A DNA stretch of 64,000 bases from Litsea cubeba. Taxonomy: Eukaryota; Streptophyta; Magnoliopsida; Laurales; Lauraceae. The notes beneath the pieces were generated by a model. The model worked only from the letters and a program-made list of their open reading frames with translations. It did not search any database and was not told the DNA's origin. Positions 35,714 to 47,363 of this stretch are shown one piece after another. Each line of letters opens with the position of its first letter. Position 1 is the first letter of the stretch. Position numbers and translations under genes: made by a program. The DNA is taken from the NCBI GenBank assembly GCA_012931725.1, contig CM022946.1, forward strand, positions 112,842,093 to 112,906,092. Direction: 5' to 3'.

Positions 35714-36383
35714 TTGAAAAAGGCCCGCCCCGCTCCAAAATGTAAAATCAAGTGCGAGACCTTGCCATCTGGAATTGGGTTCCTCCCAGGCTTTTGACCC
35801 ATGGTGATAGACTGCAATTGGTCCACTCATGTATCTTTAAAAAAAGCCTCGGACTCTGCCAAGTGCCATCTAATGGGTTGTCCACAAAATGGGCCGCTAA
35901 ATCTAATCACAGGCGGTTTGAAATTCAATGGGTCAAAGAGCCAACAGATCAGATGGCTGATGCCATTTGATTGCTGTGCCCATGGCCAATCTACATTAGG
36001 GCCCACTAAACAGTTGCAATCGCCAGTACAGATTACGATTCACAAGCGCGGTTCAGTGGTTCACGTTCATGCACGACACCAATACAGCTGGTCCTGCAAG
36101 ACACCAGCGCAATTATTACTACCGTTGACGCAGATTATCATCTCACATCCTTGTTTTCACCAAAACTGTATCTATATGTCCTCAAGCCAATCAAGGAATG
36201 CCACCTGTTAACGCTCCTCCTCATTGGGTCATTCTCTTCTAATTTATCTAAAGGGATTGATTCCTTTTAGGACATTGGAAAGAGCCGATGCTCTTCTCTT
36301 TCAAGAAAGCTGTTATTCTCCTGCTAATATCCATCTTCCTTTCTCTCTTCTCTCATTCCATTTCTTTCACTTGGTGCCCTGCA
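35714..36383 (+). promoter_or_regulatory. 5' region of the CAN nuclease gene
   Basis: Collinear with 15331-15740 up to about 36240, after which a CT-rich leader runs to the ATG. Conservation of this block between both copies fits promoter DNA. I see no certain TATA box. The leader contains an in-frame upstream ATG at 36288 (see findings). Confidence 0.5.
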
Positions 36384-39300
36384 ATGGGAAATGCCCTTAG
36401 ATTTCTTTATGTCAAATGCTGCCAGACTCTTTCCCAGGAGTCTGATTCTTTAGGCCCTCATGGAGTCACCACAGCCACCGTCGGCCTAACCGCAATTGCC
36501 CATGATCTCTTTCAATTTGACATCACATCTCAGGTAACAATCGTCGAGATTTCGCAATCGCCATCTTCATTTTCATCAGTATCTGTCATATATGGCTGTT
36601 TGAGGATCTGGGTACTTGATCATCATAGAAATCTTAAATCCCTCAAGCCAATTTTGGAAATATTGGTACTTAATGTTGATCAAGTCCTCCCCATCCTTAC
36701 TGTTTTATGGACCCTTGTGTTTGATTTTCTGACTTATTAGGATTTGGGTTTTCAATTGATCTTATGATTTATTGATTGAAGGTCCCAGAAGGGCTAAGTC
36801 AGCATGTTGTATCGTCGAAGAAGGCCCAGGCTAATTGGTACTGTCATCACATCCGAGCTTTTTTCCTGCTTTAAGAGTTCTACTAATAGACTATAAAATA
36901 AGCTAAGATGGATCTGGTCACTGTTAGGCTAATTGGTACTGTAATTTGCAGTAATTGTTAAAAGATTTTGATTTATATGATAGATCTGGACGCACTGTTT
37001 ATGAGAAATCACATGAATTCTACTGCATGTGTGATCTTTAACCCTTTGTTTAAGACGATCAGTTTAAGATAATCTTTTAATCAATTCATTTATTGGTTAT
37101 CTTATCATATTTATGTTGATGAGTGAAGGTACAAGAAACTACTACAGGCATGGAAGGAGGCAAAACCTCCACCAACAACACCTGAAGAGGCAGCTACGCT
37201 TATCATTCAAACATTGAAAAATCATAAAAAGGCTGATGTAGAGGTATCTAGCTATTAGTAACAATAGAAGCTAACATACTTTGTGCACAAGGATTCCCCT
37301 CATTCTCTATCTTGGTCCTAATCGCTATTTGTTTTTGGTAGGGTCTTTTAGCCTTCTACAGTCTCCCTCTTCCTCATACTCTTGCTGAACTTGACATTTC
37401 TGGTGCCCCATCGTCATGGTCAGATGGCGTGAAGTTTGAATTGAAGACCCTCCCGGTGAGATTTTCTTCTGTCTCAGTATACATTTAATCAAGGAATTTA
37501 TAGGGTTCTGAACAAAATGAGCTCATGAATCTATGATATAAACCTGTGATATGATGGGCTCAAAGGTATTTGTTAAAAAATCCCAAATGAAATGGCAATT
37601 GCTATGTTAAGTAGGTGTTTGTACACTTTCCTATCACCAATTGAACTGGCTAGCAACTTTGTCAGGTTAGGTGGTGAGGATGTCCAAATTGGCACATTTT
37701 TAGGTGGCAAGGGCTTGTTCCTTTATCGTCTCTCAGGGAACTCGGGAATTCTTTGTTCCTTTTGCAGAATTTGAAACATTTCGAAATTTCAGAACTTCAA
37801 AATGCTCAAATGCTCAAAAAGAGGCATATGTAAATTCCACTTCATCCTCTGTATGGAGTAAGGATTTCCAAATTAGCAATTATGGTTCTGCCCATCTGTC
37901 ACGACCCAGGTCCGAGATCCGATAATCCCAAGGTTGTGGTCCTATACTTACTCCCGTAAATCCCGAATTAACCAAAATTAAAACGAAATCCACAAGGGAT
38001 AATCATTCAATCATCCTGACAAATATACAAATTGCGGAAAACATATATATATATATTTAACATCATCCATACACTAACGTACAATATTACACAAAAGTAA
38101 AGTTCTTGTACATTAATGTTTGTCAACCATTGTATATTCAAATATAATGCAAGGTGATCAAAAAATTGAATTCTCCAAAAATAATTTCCTTCAAAAGAAT
38201 TTAAACCATCCCAAAAGGAAATTCCCAAAATAAAGGATCTCCGGTCCATAACGCACTCAGGTATCCATGTCAAATAACATCCCGTCGGTTCCATTCAATC
38301 AGTCCTCCTAGAGAAACCTGAGTGGTCTCCTCCGCTGGCGTTGGGGCCGCTGCAGGGCCGGCATGGGCAAACGGGTCTGTAATGCCATCAATAACACTAA
38401 TGAACACGACGGTTCAACAATGTACATATAGTTCCATGATATCACATATTAATGCATATATTTCCATTCAATCACATTTCTAACAATTCTAACAATTCAT
38501 TTCATAATAATATCATTATAGTCAATTAATAAGCATAGACAAATCGGCAACTACAATAGCATTCATTTCATTAATTTTACTTTTCTCATCTTCCCTCAAA
38601 TGAATGAGTCATCTTCCAAATGGAAGGAATCATTTAGTCATATTCTTTCAATGACAATCATTCAATGTTCATTCATTGTTGTGGGATCTTCTAGTGCCCG
38701 AGCCAGGAACAACTAGTATCACCACGGAGCTCCGGAACGCCCCCAATCCATCTACTGCAGTAGGAATAGTCATTTGTTCATTTACAATTCATTTCAATGA
38801 AAACAGCTATGTAGTGCCAGACTCAAGAGTTAATACCTTAATCCATTTCTGGATTCAATTCAATATATTAAGTCTACTCAAGCAATTAAAAGGACCAAAC
38901 ATTACACTAGTCACCGTAGACGTTGCACTAGGGTCTAACAATACTAATTACGATATGAACATAAATACAAGTCAGTGAGGGAATTCGGATAATTAACAAT
39001 TTCACTCATTTCTTTCTTAGTTCTCATCAACCATTCAAGTGTAACCCTTGGTTATCTATTGTACGTGCTATTCTTGATGGACATCACATTTAAATAATGT
39101 GTACATTAGAGTCCCCGTAATTATCACTCATGGAGGTTTAGACTATAATCAATTGAACATTCAATACTTTATTAAACTTGTGGTTCAATCACTTGAAACC
39201 TTCTTTTATTGTCCATTAATTCAATTGATTTCTAATCACATCATGATTAGTTTTAAAACTAATTTAGAGAGCAATTATGCTCATAGGAAGCATCCCCACT

Positions 39301-41594
39301 TGAACAAACTCCGAAATGCGTCCCAGTTAGGGACAGTCCGATCGATCGGACAGAAACATGTCCCAGTTAAGAGACAATCCGATCGATCGGCCTTCAGGTC
39401 CGATCGATCGGACATGTCCGGGACTGATTCCAGGACCTCCGATTTCTGCCTTTCTCCTACCTTTTTCCTTCATTTCCATTGTATAAATGCACATAAATGG
39501 GACCTCTTGTCCTCCCTCATTTAGCAACTCATACCCATACATAAACACACTTCTAATCCATCATTCATTTACAAACAAAATCCAATCTAATCTATAATGA
39601 AAATTGCATAAAAGCTTCTAATCAAGGGAATGTGCATATCATTAACACAAATCACATAGGAAACTACATATACTTGCCTTTCTTGAAGCTGTTAGAAAAA
39701 AGCCCCTCTTGCTTAGCTTGATTTGAGATCAAAGCCCTTCTATCCAAACCCTAATTCCATTGAAAACATGTAAACATAGATTGCTATGAGCTATTGAGTT
39801 AAAAATCATTACTACACACCCAATGGGACTTGGAAATCCTACAAAAGTCTAAATCACTTACTTGTAGCTCAAAAGATAAGATTGAGTTCTTTTCCCAAGC
39901 TCCAAATTTCCCAAAAATGGAGGATGAAATGAAGAAGAAGAAGAAATATTTTCCCCCTTCACTTGAATCACCCTCAAAAGTAACCTTAATCAAGAAGAAT
40001 GGAAGTAAAAGAGAAACGGAGAAGTTGCGTAGGGTTTGCTCTTGAGATAGAATGAAATGAATGAACTCATTCTAACCTTATAAGCTACGTTTTGCATTTA
40101 AGTCCCCAACTCTTCACTCATTTCCACTTTAAGTTAAATGAGGGCTCACTTAATTAATCTCAAGTCAAAACCAATCGAGTATATTATAAAAGTTAACATA
40201 TTAATCGAGATACGTGCAATGGTATCAAGATTTACTGTATTCGACGAAATACGTGAAAATCCGTATTTACGAGGAAGTCCTTGTTTCTACTTGCTTAAGA
40301 CTAAATTCAATTCAATGATCTTGACTTCATTCAAATTCATTTCATTATGCTTAATTCAATCATTATAGACTTATTTGTCTCTTTTTGGCCATTAACCAAT
40401 ATTAATTCAATTAATCATGCTTAATTAGCATCAATCTCAATTAATTAGCCTTAATCTTCATTTATTCGGAGTGGGGTGTAACACCATCAGGTCAATAATC
40501 CAGACACCAAAAATATGAACACCATGTGAACAACAAAACTTTGTGATTCCAGGGTAATGTTAGAATGACCTTGAATGATTTTTTTTTCCTTTATTTTTTT
40601 AAAACCTTTTTCTCCCTCTTCCGCCAGCGGTTGTAAATAATTTTTAGTGTTATTACTACTAGGTAGATGCAAAAGCTGTTGCAGATGGGGATACAATAAC
40701 AGTATATGTAGACACCAAGGATCCAAGGGAGTCTGCTAATGTTCCTAGAGGTGTACATGAGGCAGCCATCCAAAGATCCAAAGCGCGAGCAGTGAGAGAC
40801 TATACCAAGGCAGATGAACTCCATAAAAAAATTGTGGACGCAGGATACAGGTTGATTATAGCACTTCACATCTGTTCTCACGATTAATCATCTTAGGAAT
40901 CTGTTAATTTTCTTCTTTTCTTTCTTACAGAGTCATCAACGGTCCAAACAATGACGATGTTCTTGCACGAAAATATCGAATTAGACTAAGGTATGGTTCT
41001 TAATAGCTGTTTACAATGATTTTTAGTAGAATCCTAATCGTTCACAATAATTGATTCCTAACAGAGGAATTGATGCACCTGAGAGTTCGATGCCATTTGG
41101 GAAGGAAGCCAAGGAAGAACTGACTAAGCTGGTTCAAGGGAAGTGTTTGAAAGTCCTAATTTATGGGGAAGACCGCTATGGGAGGTGTGTTGGAGATATC
41201 TACTGCAACAAGATATTTGTTCAGGTAAGATTAGCCAAACAAATTAAGATGTTAAACACCTGAAAGCTCTCTCTCTCTCAGAGCAAATTAAGATGTTAAA
41301 CACCTGAAAGCTCTCTCTCAGTATCACATCCTTTCAATTATATAGGAGTTCATGCTAAAGAAAGGACTTGCTTGGCACTACACCGCATATGATCAACGCC
41401 CTGAACTCACATTGGTGAGTTACCCAACTTTTGTTGCTTTTATTATCAAATTTCATCTTTAATTGATGATCTTTCTCTTGCTTGGATCAAATTAGTGGGA
41501 ACAAGATGCTCGCGCAGCTCGTGCTGGATTGTGGGCTTCATCAAACCCTGAAAAACCATGGGAATGGAGAAAGGAACGGCGAAATGGCGCATGA
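36384..41594 (+). CDS. CAN2-like: CAN-type staphylococcal-like Ca2+-dependent nuclease (nine exons, 336 aa)
   Basis: Exons: 36384..36533, 36782..36837, 37129..37243, 37342..37455, 40663..40850, 40931..40990, 41065..41224, 41346..41414, 41496..41594, all with GT-AG borders; the spliced frame is open (1011 nt). The protein begins MGNALRFLYVKCC, a Gly2 myristoylation signal with neighbouring Cys for palmitoylation, as in plant CAN1/CAN2 nucleases bound to the plasma membrane. The nuclease fold starts near residue 146 (VDAKAVADGDTITVYVD), with catalytic-site motifs RLRGIDAPES (Asp231) and GEDRYGR (Arg265/Arg268) and WHYTAYDQRPEL. It would cut single-stranded nucleic acids in a Ca2+-dependent way. 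Length matches the family (about 320-335 aa). Intron 4 is 3.2 kb because of a solo LTR. CAN1 versus CAN2 cannot be decided here. Confidence 0.95.
37897..40483 (-). repeat. Solo LTR of a Ty3/gypsy element, 2.59 kb, in nuclease intron 4
   Basis: Plus-strand ends TGTCACGACCC...GGTGTAACA are flanked by a perfect 5-bp duplication CCATC (37892-37896 and 40484-40488). Read on the minus strand it starts TGTTACACCCC and ends GGTCGTGACA, the usual start and end of long Tekay/Del-type LTRs. No internal domain or second LTR is present, so it is a solo LTR left by LTR-LTR recombination. It is antisense to the host gene. Confidence 0.85.
39343..39415. repeat. Three TCCGATCGATCGG palindromes in the LTR
   Basis: The perfect palindrome CCGATCGATCGG occurs three times within about 75 bp, two copies extended to GTCCGATCGATCGGAC. 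It may be a regulatory motif of the LTR or a simple expansion. Confidence 0.7.
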
Positions 41595-42445
41595 GTAAGA
41601 TGAAGTGATCAATCAATACAACAGTGGCTCTCTTGCGCAGCAGTCTCACCACAGCCCTGAAGAGTCAATCAATATATAAAGCCCGTCTCCTGGACGAGAA
41701 GAGGAATCAAGACATAAAGCCAAGGCATCCTAGCATTACTACACAAAGGGCAGATTGGTTTCCATCACTGCCATGTGACTTGAGGGCATTGAGATTAGGC
41801 ACACTAATCATGATTGATATATACTCTGCATCTTTTAAGTTGTATTTATTGACTCTGTTCTAAACTGTAAATTGAAATTATCTCGTAACATATTATCAGA
41901 TCAGTTGTTCTTTTTCTGTAACGAGTTAGCCACACTGTGCCCTTCTGCCCCCAAGTTCTTATCCGTTCATCTGTGGCTCTTGCTGACATTTAATTTAGAG
42001 AGGAAGATGTAGACAATACAGTATCCCACTTAATGTGCATATACGTTTATGCGCTCTGCGGACCACCCAAAATGCTTATCAGCATGGATAACCACCATAT
42101 GTCACCATTTCGTCGAACCATATCCCATTAAACTACGTTTGGGCCGTTTGGCCAAGTGCCACTTTTCACAAAATTGAATATATACTAGGGTTGGCAAGTA
42201 TTTTATTTCTGATGCCAAACAACAGATAATCATACATTCATACTAAGCAATTCCAAGTTTTTGCAAATACAACATACAGTTGAAGTTATTAGTAGAATTA
42301 TTAATTTGCAAATTGTACAGCAGTTATTTCATGGCAACTTGGAAGAAGCATGCTCAGCATTCCCTTCATAATCAGCTCGTGCATATCATCAAAACTCCTG
42401 CTACAGCTCCAAGCAGAAACTGAAGATAAAACAGAGAGAGAATAT

Positions 42446-42495
<50 letters not shown>

Positions 42496-43534
42496 ATGCA
42501 AATTGCAAAGAAAACATATCATCATGCCTCAGGCATGTACAGAATCCTGATGCAACACAGCTCTAACAGGGTATTATTAGTTGATACAACATCGATCTAA
42601 TAGGCCCGCCCCCCAGCGTAAGATAGACGAAACTGCATATATACCAGATTTGAATACCCTAACCTAACAAAAGGTAAGAAATAGTCTCTTAAGAAGAAAA
42701 TACAGCAGCTCTCTGGGGAAAAAAAAAAAAACATATATTTGGTTCCATTTTTTAAAAAATATTTGTATTTGGAAAGCTTTTGGAGGGTATGGCCCAATCA
42801 GTTCAATGCTCTTTCAATCATGGGCCCGAATCTTTGTAAATAATCTCATGTCTCCTAAAGGACAAGGAAAAATCAGATCTCCATATTCATCTATCATAGA
42901 TTATATCAAGTCACCCCAGTGTGAGCAGGATCTAATTTTTTTACACAAGTTTGTGTTAAGAACGCAAAACATGTCGATTAATACAATTGTCCCATGTCAA
43001 AGTTCAGACGATTTTGTAGATATGTCGACAACATCACTGTCTTTTTTTTTTATCAGTAACATCACTATCTTATCTTTATTCTTTTTCAAAAAGGATAGTT
43101 AGAAGTATAATTACATCTCTGAATGACTAGTAATATTTGCTAAGAAATCACTTGATAAAGATCCAATGGATATGCTTCAAAGATGTTCAATCATGAATGG
43201 ATCTTCAGCTTCCTCCATCCCACCTTAGTGTTATTCTTCGTTGGCTCACTTTCTTAATACGCTTCTAGCGTGAGCAAAACACATTCATGACTTGATGAAT
43301 GGACATCAGACTGGCTTGAGAGGAATAAGAATGGAGAGTAATCTCAGCACTTCTAGGTCAACAACCTATACTAAATAGAATGTATATCATTTTTTTCTCA
43401 AAAACATTAAATTGTAATCGGACATTGCAAAAAGCTCAAATGCAACTACAAACATGTTACTAACAGCAAGACTGATAATAATAAATAATAGAGAGTTCAA
43501 CTCACTTTGACGTTCTAGACACATCCAGTTGATC
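41595..43534. other. Convergent 3' flanks of the nuclease and Sel1-like genes
   Basis: The nuclease 3' untranslated region probably runs to about 41880. The interval then holds a GA repeat and AT-rich DNA without a gene. The two genes converge here. Confidence 0.5.
42441..42492. repeat. GA microsatellite
   Basis: About 25 GA units. Confidence 0.95.
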
Positions 43535-46500
43535 TTATTTTGAATCACCCTTCAGTTCATCCGAGTCAGAATCACTTGCATTGTACCCTAAAGAAAAATG
43601 AAACTTAGATATCTCCAAACAAACAATCCATTATTTAAAATTATACTCAAGAAAACAAGAAACGCCCACACTCACCTGGGTGCTTGTTGCTTACTCTCCA
43701 GACTGATGCTCGAGCCTTTGAAGCTCTTGCAATCCAAATCCTTCCCTTAAAAAAATGAGAAAAACAATAATAGGAAAAAAACCATCAACGAGAGAACAGC
43801 AAACATTGAGAAAGAAAAAAAAGTACACACATATAAAAGGGGGAAAAGCATATCTAGTGATCATCAGGGAAATAAAGGAAAAGTATTCACATATAACCCC
43901 CTTTCCTGAGCCCTGGTACTCACCAAAAAGCTACCGTCCCTATTAAGAAGATATGTCAAAAAGTACCAAGTACTCAGAAAAAAACTATCATTAAAATGTA
44001 TAACAACCAAATAAATCAAAATCATGCCCCAATAAATTATAAAGAAAGTAATTTAAAAAAATAAAAATAAAGGGAAAAAATAGAACTTTTTTTTAATAGT
44101 GGGCAAAAATATAACTTACAGAACACTAACCTAAAAAAATGCGGTCAATCCAACCTTAACCAATTAAATTAACCAAAGCTATCATTTATGATTCAGAAAA
44201 ACAAATAAATAAATAAAAACTTAAAATCAAAGCTGATAAATAAAAAAGGAAAAATAAAGGAATAAGCCCACAACAAAAGCCGTATAAGAGGACTCGAGCA
44301 GATAAAACATTAATTTAAATAATAACAGCATTATCAACACACAGTTTGAGAAAAAAAAAAAAGTTCCAAGAACCAATTGAAATTCTCACTTAAAGACATA
44401 AGACAAAATCCATCAATTCATCATCTTCCTTGTTCTGTGAATCCTTATCCCATCTATCTTGGATGAACTTGTGACTTATTGTCACAACACAATCTAACAT
44501 GGCACTTCAACGTTCAAACTATTTCATTTTATTATCCTCTACCTTCTTTAAGCTGCTTGCAATTACAAGTTTACAATGCTGAAATTCTTGGTACAGGTGC
44601 CCTTTTTGGTCTTCCACATATACATGCCTAGACCCTCTCAAATGGCACGCCTTGGTTTTTCTCTTCTAGTGCTACCAAAAGATCACTTATGCACATATTA
44701 TCCTTTCTGGTTACTTTCCACATGTCCATCTTATCTTATCATAGACTTCTCAAAAAGAACCCCTTGATTTTCTCTTCTAACATGTTCTTTAGTCATCATG
44801 CCCTGTCTCAACAACATTCAGCTCCATATCACAATGTAGTTCTAATTGTTGTCATATAAATGTGTCCTATAATTCAATGGCAATAGACAATAAAGTTTGT
44901 TTTGCGTCCTTGAATATAGTAGCACCCGACAATCAAAGAACACTTATTGTAGTCTTCAAAAAATGTCATTTAAATGCAATGGCACTTTACAATCATAAAA
45001 TAAACTGCTAACACGTCTTTACTTTGCCTATCGTATGCTAATCTCGTTTCGTATCATCGTTAAGCTGTCTATTTTGTTATATGGTTGCTTTAAAATATGT
45101 CACAGTGGCAACGAGGGGTTTTCAAATTAAACAAAATCATCCCCCTACTCTCAGACTCGCTAAACTTGCGTTCCATTATTCAGCCTTCACCATACTAAAA
45201 TTTTCAAATCAATTGACTTAAAAATCTTTCCAGAGTTTAGATTATCATTTTACTACTCGTCTAAGTAGTCAATGTCACATCATCTGCAAATAGCATATAC
45301 CAAGGAACTTTGCCTTGGACTTTCATCATTAAGTTTGAGTATGCAGACGGACTCAAAGCCAAACCTGGAGCCACTACGTTCCCATCTGACCGTCAAAGGC
45401 CCGTCACAAAATCAGTACCCCCTGAATTAAAGGCACTCACAAGGACATTAGGCAAAAATTCCCCTTCTAGACAACTAGTCCCAATGTTTTACTTGCCCTA
45501 CACTTACCTAACTTGTAGTCGTATAGTCATATATATCCATTAAAGAAGCCTGTAGTTGTATAATCTATCTGCAATTACAACTACATGGAAAATCTATCTG
45601 TATAAAATCCAACTTGCAATTTTTATCTGTTTTCCAACAGCTATATGGAAAATATCAGCACTGATCTGCAAGGCATATTACAGTTAAGGCAGACAGCAAC
45701 AAGAAGGTTGGGAATTAGAAAAATGAAGAGGTAACAACACCATTCTATCCAAGTAGGGTATCTTAAAGAGTTTCCAATAGAACTCATGAACAAAATGACA
45801 ATGCGAACTGGAGCTAGCAGTCCATTGCATAGGAATATCTCCCATGTAGAGGAGACATAAATAATAAATTCCAGCTCACATTATCATCAGAATTACACCT
45901 ATCCAGTCACCAAAATTTAAAAGGTAAGGGTCTGCTTGCATCTTCTTTAATTAAATGCAGGTAACTCCATTTATACCAATGACGGATGATGCATTAGGGC
46001 TACCTGAGTAGCTGTGAGAGTTGTTGCTCCATTGCCTCAACCAATAACATTAACAGAATAACAGGTAATAAGATTCACAGGTCAACTGAATGCAGCAACG
46101 GTGATCCAAACAGGGCATAAGGAATGATCATTTTGTAAAGTGAATCTAGCTCGTTCGATTTAATTGAATTGAAAACTTATAGTTTTCAACTCTCTCTCTA
46201 AATCAAAACATGTTTACTACACTTCAATAGAAGAAGAATTCTACCCAACAATACAACAATACTCTGGCAGAGAACTTCTAGTGAAAATATGATATTTTGG
46301 GAGGAAGAGAAAAAAAAAAAAAAAAGAACAGTTTAATTAAGAAACCCCAATTTCCATTTATAGTTATCATCAATAAGAACAACACCGCCCCAACAAAATT
46401 GAAGAAAAGAAAACCCAAGAAACCCATAATCAGGAAAGCTTCAAAATTACCTTGTTTACATCTCTGGGCACTCCATATCCGCTGTAATACATTTGTCCCA

Positions 46501-46753
46501 CCAACACCTGCATGCTGAAGTCCCCAGCCTTGGCCTCCCTGAGCGTGTCCTGGAACCATCTCCTCACGCAGTTGGAGACCATAGCAGCAAGTGGGACGCG
46601 ATTCCTCCGATCTGGGTCCTCCATCGGCTTCACAAATTCGCTAGAAATCCGGGCTTTCGATCTGGGTTTATGAAATTTGGATGAACCGATCTTTTCTGAG
46701 GTGATTTTGGCTAGATCCCGCAGCTTAGTTGCAGATGGAGGTGGTTTTCCCAT
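43535..46753 (-). CDS. Small Sel1-like-repeat protein (three exons, 141 aa)
   Basis: Exons on the minus strand: 46451..46753, 43676..43745 and 43535..43587, with GT-AG borders; 426 nt open frame. The N-terminus MGKPPPSATKLRDLAK is basic and without a signal peptide. Residues about 75-115 form one Sel1/TPR-like repeat (AKAGDFSMQVLVGQMYYSGY followed by GVPRDVNKGRIWIARAS), split exactly by intron 1. The C-terminus GYNASDSDSDELKGDSK is acidic. I recognise this as a conserved plant protein family of unknown function; single Sel1 repeats usually mediate protein binding. The start is ATG 46753; an upstream in-frame TTG is not used. Intron 1 is 2.7 kb and carries LINE debris. It is divergent from the L18-like gene, sharing the region 46754-47280. 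Confidence 0.88.
44400..45440 (-). mobile_element. LINE (RTE/L1-like) reverse-transcriptase remnant in intron 1 of the Sel1-like gene
   Basis: On the minus strand near 45250-45310 the text VQGKVPWYMLFADDVTL contains the reverse-transcriptase catalytic FADD motif. Further left, decayed text corresponds to the C-terminal region common in plant LINE ORF2 (for example LYDNN and GHVESNQKG in place of the usual conserved words). Stops are frequent and both ends are missing, so it is a dead fragment in the same orientation as the host gene. Confidence 0.72.
45441..46450 (-). other. Rest of intron 1 of the Sel1-like gene
   Basis: AT-rich DNA with no recognised gene or repeat. Confidence 0.5.
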
Positions 46754-47279
46754 CAAACAGAAAGATAATGAAATGAGAAAGAAGAAGAAAAAAAAAAGGA
46801 AAGATGGGTCCTTTCGATTGCTTTTCTATATCGACATGGGAGGAATTAGTACTTGTCTGGTTTTCCCTGAGAAGGATTTTGAGGATTTAGATTGGATCTT
46901 TTTCTGGTTTTGCAGAAGTTGATGAAATCAATTGAGAAAGATCTTCTGTACAAGGACGGGAGAGTGACGACTGACGACGAATCTCACACACTGAATGTAG
47001 TCTTTACCTTTGAGAAAAAAAATATATTAAAAAAGACCCTAATGTTTTTGACAATTTTCGCAAAAGGGTTTCGTGAATTGCCTATGGGCTATGGTTTTTA
47101 AGCTTTTAGCCTAGCCCTAGATTTGGCTTGGCTAATAGTCGATCTGTGGAAGGGCTTTGGCCCAGCCCGGCCCTTTGACAGCCCTACTTTGAACTGATGA
47201 TGAGTGGACCCCACGAATGTCATTCACCACCGTCGATGTTTTGAGAAATGCAGGCAGTTTCACTGGGCAGTCAGAAACG
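46754..47279. promoter_or_regulatory. Shared region between two divergent genes
   Basis: About 530 bp separate the Sel1-like start codon and the apparent first exon of the L18-like gene. This head-to-head layout suggests a bidirectional promoter. It has a purine-rich stretch (46775-46803) on the leader side and a GGCCC-rich patch near 47150-47190; I see no certain TATA box. Confidence 0.45.
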
Positions 47280-47363
47280 GGAGAAACTGGGAGGCAGGAG
47301 GAGAGGAGTAGACACAGCAGAAAGAAAAGGAGAAGAAGAGGAACGCCGTAGATCAGATGACAG
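47280..47363 (+). other. Probable 5' untranslated exon of the L18-like gene
   Basis: Purine-rich leader-like DNA ends at a good donor, GACAG|GTATTT. The best acceptor before the coding exon is TTTATCAG at 50622. The exon carries an ATG (47356). Joined to the exon at 50623 it would open a short upstream ORF of 13 codons. The start coordinate is approximate. Confidence 0.45.

Noticed and set aside
36288..36740. A single 150-codon ORF
   Set aside because: It is exon 1 of the nuclease gene plus read-through into intron 1; only the part to 36533 is coding, and the part before 36384 is uncertain.
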